From: an uncultured Bacteroidota bacterium
Lineage (GTDB): Bacteria; Bacteroidota; Bacteroidia; Bacteroidales; SZUA-534
Assembly: GCA_937885735.1 (NCBI GenBank)
Contig: CALABN010000010.1
Coordinates: 1-8,922 of the forward strand
Direction: 5' to 3'
Length of the DNA stretch: 8,922 nt
Positions 1 to 6,251 of this stretch are shown in pieces. The position numbers were made by a program, and so were the translations under genes. The first letter of the stretch is position 1. Every line of letters begins with the position of its first letter. The notes beneath the pieces were generated by a model. It saw only the letters and a list, made by a program, of their open reading frames with translations. It was not told where the DNA came from and ran no database searches.

Positions 1-103
1 AAACGATCCAGGCAGTTGCCCATTGTGGAAGGGTAATACGTCTGCGTTTTGAAATAAGCTTAACTGTCTTTGCGTCGATAGTTTCCACTTCTTTTCCTTT
101 CAT
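1..103 (-). CDS. N-terminal part of an unidentified protein (runs off the left edge)
   Basis: Only the first 34 codons are present, and the product is not recognised. The visible protein starts MKGKEVETIDAKTVKLISKR, is strongly basic to about residue 24, and ends at the edge with LPQWATAWIV, which could be the beginning of a hydrophobic segment; this is too little to call a membrane protein. An in-frame ATG also exists at 127 (MPEKNEIV before the chosen Met). The ATG at 103 is preferred because the sigma-54 promoter just upstream predicts a transcript start near 124, inside the earlier codon, leaving a short A-rich leader of about 20 bases. The gene is divergent from the sigma-54-type regulator at 571 and is the obvious candidate for its target. 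Genes beside such regulators are often transport or envelope genes, but nothing here proves that. Confidence 0.55.
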   Translation of the reverse strand, partial: MKGKEVETIDAKTVKLISKRRRITLPQWATAWIV

Positions 104-134
104 AACAATTTCATTTTTTTCTGGCATACCAACG

Positions 135-150
135 TGCCAAAACCGTGCCA
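135..150 (-). promoter_or_regulatory. Sigma-54 (RpoN) -24/-12 promoter
   Basis: Read on the minus strand, the site is TGGCACGGTTTTGGCA. It matches the RpoN consensus TGGCAC-N5-TTGCA: the -24 block is perfect, and the essential GG and GC pairs are separated by exactly 10 bases. The only deviation is G for T just before the -12 GC. Transcription would start near 124 and run leftward into the divergent gene at 103. A sigma-54 activator gene lies 420 bases away on the other strand, which strengthens the call. No transcript data are available, so this is a motif-based inference. Confidence 0.65.
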
Positions 151-203
151 CAAAATGTATGTTGTTGATTGGTAGTTGTTTGCTGTTTTGCAAGATGTGC
201 AGA

Positions 204-224
204 AGTGTCTATTTTTTTGACACT
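204..224. promoter_or_regulatory. Inverted repeat AGTGTC-N9-GACACT, candidate enhancer site
   Basis: The arms AGTGTC (204-209) and GACACT (219-224) are perfect 6-bp inverted repeats around a T-rich 9-base spacer. The centre (214) lies about 90 bases upstream of the predicted sigma-54 transcript start near 124, in the range where NtrC-type activators usually bind as dimers. The same TGTC-N9-GACA layout recurs at 490-508 and, degenerate, at 227-245. Binding by the regulator encoded at 571-1896 is inferred. Confidence 0.5.
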
Positions 225-226
225 AT

Positions 227-245
227 GTGTAAAAATTATTGACGG
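227..245. promoter_or_regulatory. Degenerate second copy of the TGTC-N9-GACA site
   Basis: GTGTA (227-231) and GACGG (241-245) flank a 9-base A/T spacer. Three of the four core bases of each half match the neighbouring perfect site. It lies exactly 22 bases, or two helical turns, from the site at 204-224, as expected for activator dimers bound side by side on one DNA face. On its own it would not be convincing. Confidence 0.35.
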
Positions 246-278
246 GTAAGGCGGTGAAAAGGGATAAGGCACAAGGGC

Positions 279-339
279 AAATTCTAAATCCTAAATCCCT
301 GAAGTTGGAATAGGCAAATCCTAAATTCTAAATCCTAAA
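279..339. repeat. 17-bp direct repeat AAATTCTAAATCCTAAA
   Basis: Exact copies lie at 279-295 and 323-339, 44 bases apart start to start. Between them are further fragments of the same A/T-rich word (CTAAATCC, AAATCCTAAA). The stretch is low-complexity and repetitive. No function is evident; it may be the residue of slipped replication or a small dispersed repeat. Confidence 0.6.
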
Positions 340-347
340 AGGCCCAT

Positions 348-396
348 GGGTATGTATTTGGCATTTTTTATTGCGTTTTAGGGTATGTATTTGGCA
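348..396. repeat. 16-bp direct repeat GGGTATGTATTTGGCA
   Basis: Exact copies occupy 348-363 and 381-396, with a period of 33 bases. Both end in TTGGCA, which resembles the -24 half of a sigma-54 site, but neither has GC at the required distance. The first has TGC one base too far downstream. Role unknown. Confidence 0.6.
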
Positions 397-489
397 ACTT
401 TATTAAGTTTATTGGTTTAAAATCAGCGAAATACTTCTATTTGTATTCCAAATGCAAAATCGTGGCTCCACAAAATATCATCACAAAAA

Positions 490-508
490 CTGTCAAAAAA
501 TTTGACAC
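490..508. promoter_or_regulatory. Inverted repeat TGTC-N9-GACA upstream of the response regulator gene
   Basis: TGTCAAA (491-497) and TTTGACA (501-507) form a perfect 7-bp inverted repeat around AAA. Written in the same register as the site at 204-224 it is CTGTC-N9-GACAC, the same half-sites at the same spacing. It lies about 63 bases upstream of the regulator's start codon, so it could serve autoregulation or act as a distal enhancer for the divergent promoter. Confidence 0.45.
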
Positions 509-570
509 TGCGCATCATCATATCTTCCCAAAAAATACTTTTACGGAATTGAAACAAAAAACATTGAAAA

Positions 571-1896
571 ATGAAAATTCTGGCTGTTGACGACAACAAA
601 AGCATCTTGAGCGCCATTGAGTTGCTTCTCTGCGGACGATACGAAAAGGTCAAGACGCTGGCTAACCCTAATATGCTTCTGTCGGAACTGGCCAACGACA
701 ACTACAGCGTGCTTCTGCTCGATATGAACTTCTCGGCGGGCATCAACACTGGCAACGAAGGCCTTTACTGGCTTCAGCGCGTTATGGAAGCAAAGCCGTC
801 CATCAGCGTAATTATGATTACCGCCTACGGCGATGTGGCGCTGGCCGTAAAAGCCATACAGATGGGCGCCACCGACTTTGTGCTGAAACCGTGGGAGAAC
901 GACAAACTGCTGGCCGTCATCAATTCGGCCTGCAAACTCAACGAGTCGCGCAACAAAGTGCACACCACCCATAAAAAGGCTGAAAACAACGTCATAGGGC
1001 AGTCAAGCGCCTGGCAAAACGTGATGCAGATAGTGGGCAAGGTGGCCTCAACCGATGCCAACGTGCTCATCACGGGCGAAAACGGAACTGGCAAGGAAGT
1101 GGTGGCAAAGGAACTTCACCGTCTTTCAAAACGCTCTGCACACCAAATGGTTACCGTCGATATGGGCTCCATAACCGAAACTCTTTTCGAGAGCGAACTG
1201 TTCGGACACCGCAAGGGCGCATTCACCGATGCCCACACCGACCGCGAAGGCAAAATAGAAACCGCCAACCAATCGACTCTCTTCCTTGACGAGATTGGAA
1301 ACCTCTCAATGCAGATGCAGGCCAAACTGCTTTCGGTCCTGCAGAACAGGTGCATCACCCGCGTGGGCGACAACAAGCCTATTCCTGTCGATATCAGGCT
1401 CGTGTGCGCCACAAACTGCAATCTTGAGCAAATGGTGGCCGAAGGGCGTTTCCGCGAAGACCTGCTCTACCGCATCAACACCATACACATTGAACTTCCG
1501 CCCCTGCGCGAACGCAAGGACGACATCCGACTGCTGGCCGAGTTCTTCCTGCAGAAATTCGCCGACCAATACAACAAAAACGGTTACTCGTTCTGCCAAC
1601 AGACTATCCAAAAACTTGAAGAATACACCTGGCCTGGCAATATCCGCGAACTCCAACACGCTGTGGAAAAGGCTGTAATATTGAGCAATAGCAACACTAT
1701 ACAACCGTCCGACTTTTTGTTCCGCAACAACGAGCCACAGATTTCATCGCCGTTTGAAGGCACGCTCGAAGATATGGAGCGAATGCTCATCGCCGACGCC
1801 ATCAACAAGAATAACGGCAATATGTCGTTGGTTGCCACACAGTTGGGAATAACACGCCAAACACTTTACAACAAACTGAAGAAATATGGTCTATAA
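571..1896 (+). CDS. Sigma-54-dependent response regulator, NtrC/AtoC family
   Basis: This cytoplasmic DNA-binding regulator activates RpoN promoters by ATP-driven remodelling after phosphorylation by its partner kinase. Its 441 residues follow the standard three-part plan. The receiver domain (1-120) has acidic pair D7/D8, phosphoacceptor D51, T84 and K106. The AAA+ domain (about 140-365) has Walker A GENGTGKE (169-176), Walker B LFLDEIGN (D240/E241) and arginine fingers in FREDLLYR (R295, R301). A Fis-type helix-turn-helix closes the protein (about 403-441, ending ITRQTLYNKLKKYGL). The sigma-54-contacting loop reads GAFTDA (216-221) rather than canonical GAFTGA, keeping the F and T that contact sigma-54. 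The stop overlaps the kinase start by 11 bases, so the two are very probably cotranscribed and translationally coupled. The signal sensed is unknown, so no gene symbol is given. The start is the first ATG after a long gene-free stretch, with an A-rich leader. Confidence 0.95.
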   Translation: MKILAVDDNKSILSAIELLLCGRYEKVKTLANPNMLLSELANDNYSVLLLDMNFSAGINTGNEGLYWLQRVMEAKPSISVIMITAYGDVALAVKAIQMGATDFVLKPWENDKLLAVINSACKLNESRNKVHTTHKKAENNVIGQSSAWQNVMQIVGKVASTDANVLITGENGTGKEVVAKELHRLSKRSAHQMVTVDMGSITETLFESELFGHRKGAFTDAHTDREGKIETANQSTLFLDEIGNLSMQMQAKLLSVLQNRCITRVGDNKPIPVDIRLVCATNCNLEQMVAEGRFREDLLYRINTIHIELPPLRERKDDIRLLAEFFLQKFADQYNKNGYSFCQQTIQKLEEYTWPGNIRELQHAVEKAVILSNSNTIQPSDFLFRNNEPQISSPFEGTLEDMERMLIADAINKNNGNMSLVATQLGITRQTLYNKLKKYGL

Positions 1897-3223
1897 GCAT
1901 TTCAACATAAAACTGTCACTCAAGATTGGACTGCTGACCGCGTCGGCCGTCCTTTTGGGCTTGTCGGTGTCTGGGAAGATAAATGTCTGGCTCTCGGCCG
2001 TTTTCGCTGTCCTGACAATTGCTTCGGCCGTCTCGCTCATTCGCTTTATGAACAGCACCAACCGACAGATAACATACTTCATCAGCGCCATCCGCAACAG
2101 CGACACCACGCTCAAATTTCCTACCCGCACCGACAACAAGATTATCGGCGACCTGCACGAAAGCCTCAACGAACTGAACCTGATTCTGCAGGATGCAAAA
2201 ATAAACTCTCAACTTAAAGACCAATATTTCAGTAAGATAATTGAACATATCGGCGTGGGTGTGCTTGTGTTCGACGAGAAGAACTTTGTCACAAACGCCA
2301 ACCAATCGGCCATCAACCTGTTCGGGCTTCAGGTCATCACGCACCTGTCGCAGATTGCGCAGATTGACAGCAACTTCTCCAATATGCTGGCATCGCTCGG
2401 CGACAACACTAAGCAGGTGCTTCCGCTCAACATCAACGGAACCGAAAAAAGCATAATGTCGCAGTGTTCCGTTGTCTCGCTGAGCGACAAGAGCGTGCAT
2501 CTGGTCACCCTCCAAGACATTCACGCCGAACTCGAGCGCAAGGAAGCAGATGCCTGGAAAAAACTGATTCGCGTGTTGAGTCACGAGATTATGAACTCGC
2601 TCACTCCTATCACTTCCATTGCACAGACGCTTGAAAGTCAATGGAATAGTTCTTCGGAGATAAGCGAAGACACCATCAGGAACTCCATAGGTGGACTATC
2701 GGTCATAAGCGAGCGCTGTTCGGGACTGGCAAAATTTGTGCAGTCGTACAGGGTTCTCACAAACATTCCAAAGCCTGTGCGCGCATCAATCGGAATAACA
2801 AGCCTTTTTGAGCGTTTCAGCATCTTCACATCGCCAATGAAAGCCCAATATGGCGTCGATATCCGCTTTATTCCGCCAAAGGCTGATTTCACAGTCAACA
2901 TCGATGAACAGATGTTTATGCAGGTGATTATCAATCTTGTGAAAAATGCGTCGGAGGCCCTGCGCAACAGCCAAACGCAGGCTCCCGCTGTTGAAATAAC
3001 CACGGCTAGGCTTGCCTCGGGCGAAACGGAAATAAACGTGAAGGACAATGGCCCTGGCATTCCTGAAAGCATCAGGAACGAGATTTTTGTGCCGTTCTTC
3101 ACCACAAAGGAGACTGGCTCTGGAATCGGCCTTTCATACTCGCAACAGGTTCTGCGCGCTCACGGAGGCTCCATTTCCTGCCAATCGGGTAGCAACGGAA
3201 CTGCGATGAGGCTGGTGTTTTAG
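1886..3223 (+). CDS. Membrane sensor histidine kinase, NtrY/NtrB-like
   Basis: This is the partner of the preceding regulator; it would autophosphorylate on a histidine and pass the phosphate to D51 of that protein. The 445 residues begin with two adjacent membrane helices (about 12-29 and 33-54). Only a few residues lie between them, so there is no sizeable external sensor domain. A HAMP-like/linker segment follows (about 55-110), then a PAS-like domain (about 115-215, containing GVLVFDEKN). The H-box is LSHEIMNSLTPI with H233. The ATPase domain has the N-box NLVKNASEAL (N350, N354), G1 DNGPGI (387-392), F-box FVPFFTTK and G2 GSGIGL (411-416), so the catalytic residues are complete. The W-K-x-LIRVLSHEIMNSLTPI wording resembles NtrY-type kinases. 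The lack of a periplasmic domain suggests that the signal is intramembrane or cytoplasmic, perhaps through PAS. It starts inside the last codons of the regulator and ends 16 bases from the convergent TatD gene. Confidence 0.95.
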   Translation: MVYKHFNIKLSLKIGLLTASAVLLGLSVSGKINVWLSAVFAVLTIASAVSLIRFMNSTNRQITYFISAIRNSDTTLKFPTRTDNKIIGDLHESLNELNLILQDAKINSQLKDQYFSKIIEHIGVGVLVFDEKNFVTNANQSAINLFGLQVITHLSQIAQIDSNFSNMLASLGDNTKQVLPLNINGTEKSIMSQCSVVSLSDKSVHLVTLQDIHAELERKEADAWKKLIRVLSHEIMNSLTPITSIAQTLESQWNSSSEISEDTIRNSIGGLSVISERCSGLAKFVQSYRVLTNIPKPVRASIGITSLFERFSIFTSPMKAQYGVDIRFIPPKADFTVNIDEQMFMQVIINLVKNASEALRNSQTQAPAVEITTARLASGETEINVKDNGPGIPESIRNEIFVPFFTTKETGSGIGLSYSQQVLRAHGGSISCQSGSNGTAMRLVF

Positions 3224-3239
3224 GCAGAACTTTAAGTAT

Positions 3240-4010
3240 TTACAGTCCAAACAGCCGTTCGGCATTTCGGGTGGTTTGCAAGGCCACATCGTCAATGGTT
3301 GTGCCCTTTATTTCGGCAAGTTTCTGGGCCACGCAAGGCAGAAAACTGCTCTCGTTGCGCTGTCCGCGATGCGGGACAGGTGCAAGATACGGGCAGTCGG
3401 TTTCCAAAATCAGTTTTTCAATATCGATGTTCTCCACAACAGCCGGCAATTCCGATTTCTTGAAGGTCAGAATACCGCCGACACCTAACAGAAAGCCCAT
3501 ATCAATAGCGCGTTCGGCCTGTTCAATATTGCCCGAAAAACAGTGAAACACACCGCGCAGACGGCTGTCGGCAAGAGGCTCAAGCGCGGATATGGTCTTG
3601 TCAATGGCATTGCGTATGTGTACGATTATTGGCAGGCCGAGCTCCTTAGCCCATTTCACCTGAGTGGCAAAGGCGTCGAACTGCTCACGTTCGTAAGTCT
3701 GGTCCCAATAAAGGTCGATGCCTATCTCGCCCACGGCGTAGAATTTCGTGCCACAGGAGAGCATCTTCTCAACAGCCTTGAGGTCTGCTTTGTAGTCGGC
3801 TCCAACCGATGTGGGATGCAGACCTGCGCAAGGAAAGAAGTGCTCCGGGTCCGACATCGCCATATCAAGCATTGCCTGACGCGAAGTGGCGTCGATGTCG
3901 GGCAGGATGAGGCGGTTCACTCCCGACTCAAAACAGCGTTTGACGGCTTCGGCGCGGTCGGCGTCAAACTCCTCGGCATAAAGGTGCGAGTGTGTGTCAA
4001 TGAATTCCAT
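3240..4010 (-). CDS. tatD: TatD-family metal-dependent hydrolase / DNase
   Basis: The 256-residue length is typical of TatD proteins, cytoplasmic TIM-barrel metal enzymes with 3'-5' exonuclease or related phosphodiesterase activity. The metal ligands are all visible: HSH at 7-9, E95 in GEIGIDLYWD, H131 in IVHIRNA, H156 in FHCFSG and D205 in LETDCPYLAP, followed by the family-typical PVPHRGQRNES. The C-terminus NAERLFGL is also usual for the family. It converges with the histidine kinase, only 16 bases separating the stops and no clear hairpin terminator between them, and is divergent from the acyltransferase gene. It looks complete and housekeeping-like. Assignment to tatD rather than its paralogue ycfH cannot be made firmly from sequence reading. 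Confidence 0.93.
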   Translation of the reverse strand: MEFIDTHSHLYAEEFDADRAEAVKRCFESGVNRLILPDIDATSRQAMLDMAMSDPEHFFPCAGLHPTSVGADYKADLKAVEKMLSCGTKFYAVGEIGIDLYWDQTYEREQFDAFATQVKWAKELGLPIIVHIRNAIDKTISALEPLADSRLRGVFHCFSGNIEQAERAIDMGFLLGVGGILTFKKSELPAVVENIDIEKLILETDCPYLAPVPHRGQRNESSFLPCVAQKLAEIKGTTIDDVALQTTRNAERLFGL

Positions 4011-4026
4011 TTCTGACTATTTTCCG

Positions 4027-4034
4027 CAAAAATA
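4027..4034 (-). promoter_or_regulatory. Possible -7 element (TATTTTTG) for the TatD gene
   Basis: On the minus strand TATTTTTG fits the Bacteroidota -7 consensus TAnnTTTG and would start transcription about 10 bases before the ATG at 4010. Candidate TTG -33 elements lie 16 and 22 bases upstream, neither ideal, so confidence is modest. Confidence 0.35.
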
Positions 4035-4070
4035 GCAATTGGCTGGCTTGCAATTCCAATATGCCGATTT

Positions 4071-4101
4071 TTTGTAAAACTGCGGTTATTTTTTACTTTT
4101 G
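4071..4101 (+). promoter_or_regulatory. Bacteroidota-type promoter for the acyltransferase gene
   Basis: TTTG at 4071-4074 is followed by 19 bases and TACTTTTG at 4094-4101, an exact match to the TTTG / TAnnTTTG pattern of the Bacteroidota primary sigma factor. Transcription would start around 4106-4109, leaving a leader of little more than ten bases before the ATG at 4120. The position rules out the in-frame TTG at 4099 as the start codon. Confidence 0.65.
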
Positions 4102-4119
4102 GAACATACTTTGTCAACA

Positions 4120-5244
4120 ATGGAAAACGAACGCTATTTCTACATCGACAGGTTGCGGGTTTTTCTAATCTGCTACATCATATTCCATCAGTCGCTGATT
4201 GCCTTTGGCGGTATAGGACCCTGGTACTATACATCGGCTGACCGGTTTGTTGGCACCTCGCTGATTGTGGTAAACACCGTCAAGACAATCAACATTTCAT
4301 TTATGATGGGCCTGTATTTCATTACAACGGCTATGCTGGCTTACGTTACATATCAGAAGCACGGCTTCAGGAATTTTGTCAAGACACGGCTGATAGTTCT
4401 AGGCATTCCTTTGTTGCTGTATGTAACTCTCTTTCACCCATCATACCTTTATTTTGTGGCAAAAACCAAAGGCAATGTTGAAATTGGCTGGTTGCAGTTT
4501 GTAATTGATTTCCTTTCTCACAAGCCAACATTCGGCTCGTTCTGGTTTGTAGCCTTGCTTTTGGTATTTGAGCTGGCCTACGCCTTCTTAAAGAAGTTTT
4601 ACCGGAAAAAAACTGAACGTGTACTGAGTATGTGGGACCACATTACGCCTTTCCGCACAACCCTGTTCATAATATGCATAGGCACCGTTTCTTTCATCAT
4701 CAGGCTGGTTTCACCGGCATCTACAATCGGACCTGGCATCAAATGGGGATTTTATACCCTTTACCTAGGCACATTCATTGTAGGACTTATCGGGCAAAGA
4801 TTCAACTGGATAAGCCAATTGCGGGTTAATAATTCTGTTCCCTGGCTGATTTTTTCATTCCTGTGCTTGCCGATGCTTTTGTTTTCGTTGCATTATGTCA
4901 AGGATTGGTCTGTCTTTACTGGCGGAATGAACTCGCAATCACTGTTTTACGCTCTTTGGGAACCTATGGTATGTGTAGGCATCTGTATGTTTCTTATGTC
5001 ATTCTTCCACTCCTACTTGAACCACCCTGGCAAACTGTCTGTCAAGCTTTCCGAAATGTCGTTTACAGCATATTTCTTCTACCCCGTTCCTATCGTATTG
5101 TTTACTTATCTGTTTGAATCAATGTCTATTCCATTGTTCTTTAAATGGTTGTTCACTGGTTCGCTGAGTTGCATCGCATCATTTGCATTGGCATACGTCA
5201 TTTACAGGATTTTGAAAAAATGGGTTCCTGCACTTGTTGAATGA
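4120..5244 (+). CDS. Membrane acyltransferase, Acyltransferase-3 family
   Basis: The 374-residue protein is very hydrophobic, with about ten predicted membrane helices running from residue 12 to near the C-terminus. Its start, YIDRLRVFLICYIIFHQSLI, is the family hallmark: a first helix with DxLR just before it and a histidine (H23) that is the likely catalytic residue. RLIVLGIPLLL and FGSFWFVALLLVF (about 138-150) match other conserved stretches. Family members move acyl groups, commonly acetyl or succinyl, from the cytoplasm onto surface polysaccharides, lipids or membrane-derived glucans. The acceptor here is unknown; no glycan genes are adjacent. The ATG at 4120 is chosen over an in-frame TTG at 4099 because the latter lies in the promoter. 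It has its own promoter, is divergent from tatD and convergent with fic, the two stops being 20 bases apart. Confidence 0.88.
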   Translation: MENERYFYIDRLRVFLICYIIFHQSLIAFGGIGPWYYTSADRFVGTSLIVVNTVKTINISFMMGLYFITTAMLAYVTYQKHGFRNFVKTRLIVLGIPLLLYVTLFHPSYLYFVAKTKGNVEIGWLQFVIDFLSHKPTFGSFWFVALLLVFELAYAFLKKFYRKKTERVLSMWDHITPFRTTLFIICIGTVSFIIRLVSPASTIGPGIKWGFYTLYLGTFIVGLIGQRFNWISQLRVNNSVPWLIFSFLCLPMLLFSLHYVKDWSVFTGGMNSQSLFYALWEPMVCVGICMFLMSFFHSYLNHPGKLSVKLSEMSFTAYFFYPVPIVLFTYLFESMSIPLFFKWLFTGSLSCIASFALAYVIYRILKKWVPALVE

Positions 5245-5264
5245 GATAGACATCGATTTATAAA

Positions 5265-6155
5265 TCAATATATTATCTTGAAATATTCAAGCATTTTCTT
5301 AAAATTGTCCTGTGCGGTCAAGCAGGTGTCTTTAAGGTAGCCTGGTATGGTTGGACAATTCTGAAGGCCTCGATAATAGAAGATTTTCAGTTCATCGGTA
5401 ATGATGAACGGGACAATGTCGTTGGCAAGACATTCCTTGAACATTATCAGTCTGCCTACACGCCCATTGCCGTCCTGGAACGGGTGAATAGCCTCAAAAC
5501 GCTTGTGAAAGTCTATAATGTCGTCAATGGACTTTTTCTTCTTTGAACCATACTCTTTAAGAAGCGCAACCATAGAACGATGCACCATTTCTGGACTGCA
5601 CGTTTCCATTCCGCCGACTTCGTTCGGAAGGGCCTTGTAGTCGCCGACTTTAAACCACGGCTTGATGCTGTCGGACGTTCCTGACTTCAGCATTCTGTGC
5701 AAATCCTTGACAAGCCCTTCTGTGAGCCTTTCCTGTGCCTTGTCGATTATATAGTCGATGCATCTGAAATGGTTCACTGTTTCAACAATGTCGTCCACAT
5801 TCAGCGCGCCACTTTCAACTCCAACTGTGTTTGTTTCAAATATATAGCGCGTTTGGTCGTGTGATATACGGCTACCCTCAATGTGGTTTGAATTATAGGT
5901 AAGGTCGATTTGTATCTTATGATAGATGCCACCCTTTAGTCGGCTTTTCTTCTCTTCCTGAAGCCTTTTCAGCAAAAGGCTGATGCGCTTTTCCTTAACA
6001 TTGATGCGTGGGGGGACGGAAGCGTCTGCAGGGACGTTCCACGTCTTGCCTGTAAGAAACGCTCCGTCAATCTTACCTGAAGCACACCAGTTTCTGGCGG
6101 TTCTTTCCGCCACATTGGTCCTTTGGGCAAATTCGTTTACTGAAATGTAATCCAT
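5265..6155 (-). CDS. Class II Fic protein with N-terminal helix-turn-helix
   Basis: The protein has 296 residues. Residues 1-45 resemble a MerR/excisionase-type DNA-binding domain (SVNEFAQRTNVAERTARNWC, then GKIDGAFLTGKTWNVP). The Fic domain follows. Its catalytic motif HPFQDGNGRVGR (224-235, H224) fits HxFx(D/E)GNGRxxR perfectly, so it should transfer AMP from ATP to hydroxyl side chains of target proteins. The inhibitory motif SNHIEG (S89 to G94, E93) lies N-terminal to the active site, which makes it class II and self-inhibited until activated. The target is unknown. Class II Fic proteins with their own DNA-binding domain are commonly single genes without a separate antitoxin, and no antitoxin gene is seen next to it. 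The promoter region contains repeated operator-like sites, including one over the start codon, suggesting autorepression. A role as toxin, stress regulator or in phage defence is possible but not shown. Confidence 0.93.
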   Translation of the reverse strand: MDYISVNEFAQRTNVAERTARNWCASGKIDGAFLTGKTWNVPADASVPPRINVKEKRISLLLKRLQEEKKSRLKGGIYHKIQIDLTYNSNHIEGSRISHDQTRYIFETNTVGVESGALNVDDIVETVNHFRCIDYIIDKAQERLTEGLVKDLHRMLKSGTSDSIKPWFKVGDYKALPNEVGGMETCSPEMVHRSMVALLKEYGSKKKKSIDDIIDFHKRFEAIHPFQDGNGRVGRLIMFKECLANDIVPFIITDELKIFYYRGLQNCPTIPGYLKDTCLTAQDNFKKMLEYFKIIY

Positions 6156-6167
6156 ATCGGCAAGAAA
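6154..6167. promoter_or_regulatory. Third operator half-site ATATCGGCAAGAAA over the fic start codon
   Basis: These 14 bases are identical to the right half (plus centre) of the palindrome at 6197-6220 and lie 53 bases away, about five helical turns. They overlap the first two bases of the fic start codon. A protein bound here and at the palindrome could loop or cooperatively block the fic transcript. Confidence 0.55.
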
Positions 6168-6185
6168 AACATCAATAATTCACCA

Positions 6186-6216
6186 CAAATGTAATATTTC
6201 TTGCCGATATCGGCAA
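6186..6216 (-). promoter_or_regulatory. Bacteroidota-type promoter for fic
   Basis: On the minus strand TTG at 6216-6214 is followed by 20 bases and TACATTTG at 6193-6186, a full match to TAnnTTTG. Transcription would start near 6180, giving a leader of about 25 bases. The 20-base spacer and the -33 element lie within or against the 24-bp palindrome, so occupancy of that palindrome should exclude RNA polymerase. Confidence 0.6.
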
Positions 6217-6220
6217 GAAA
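6197..6220. promoter_or_regulatory. Perfect 24-bp palindromic operator in the fic promoter
   Basis: The sequence is its own reverse complement over all 24 bases, with half-site TTTCTTGCCGAT centred between 6208 and 6209. It fills the space between the -33 and -7 elements of the fic promoter. The half-site recurs over the start codon (6154-6167). This geometry is typical of a repressor site; the helix-turn-helix of Fic itself is the nearest candidate ligand. As RNA it could also form a hairpin, but it lies upstream of the predicted transcript start. Confidence 0.7.
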
Positions 6221-6251
6221 CAAACATAAGTTGTAATGTTTTTGTTTGCAT

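Larger units (their letters stand above)
128..570. other. Regulatory intergenic region between the divergent gene and the response regulator
   Basis: This 443-base stretch has no gene on either strand. In order it contains the leftward sigma-54 promoter, two TGTC-N9-GACA sites 22 bases apart, two families of short direct repeats, and a third TGTC-N9-GACA site. A housekeeping promoter for the regulator is not clear. The nearest TAnnTTTG-like string is TACTTTTA at 536-543, with one mismatch and no matching upstream element at the usual distance. Confidence 0.6.

Noticed and set aside
358..375. Second sigma-54 promoter TTGGCA...TTGCG on the plus strand before the response regulator
   Set aside because: The GG and GC pairs are 11 bases apart rather than the required 10, and the predicted start would be nearly 200 bases from the gene.
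1916..2641. Long open frame (241 codons) on the minus strand opposite the histidine kinase
   Set aside because: It is antisense to a gene with all its catalytic boxes intact, has no family resemblance, and is explained by the codon bias of the real gene.
3224..3239. Terminator between the convergent kinase and tatD genes
   Set aside because: The gap is 16 bases with no stem of useful length and no T-run after a GC-rich arm.
4099..4119. In-frame TTG giving a seven-residue longer acyltransferase
   Set aside because: It lies inside the TACTTTTG promoter element, upstream of the predicted transcript start; the ATG at 4120 begins the family-typical N-terminus.
5255..5266. GATTTATAAATC palindrome between acyltransferase and fic as a bidirectional terminator
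   Set aside because: It is a perfect 12-bp palindrome but almost entirely A/T, too weak to form a stable terminator stem, and overlaps the fic stop codon.
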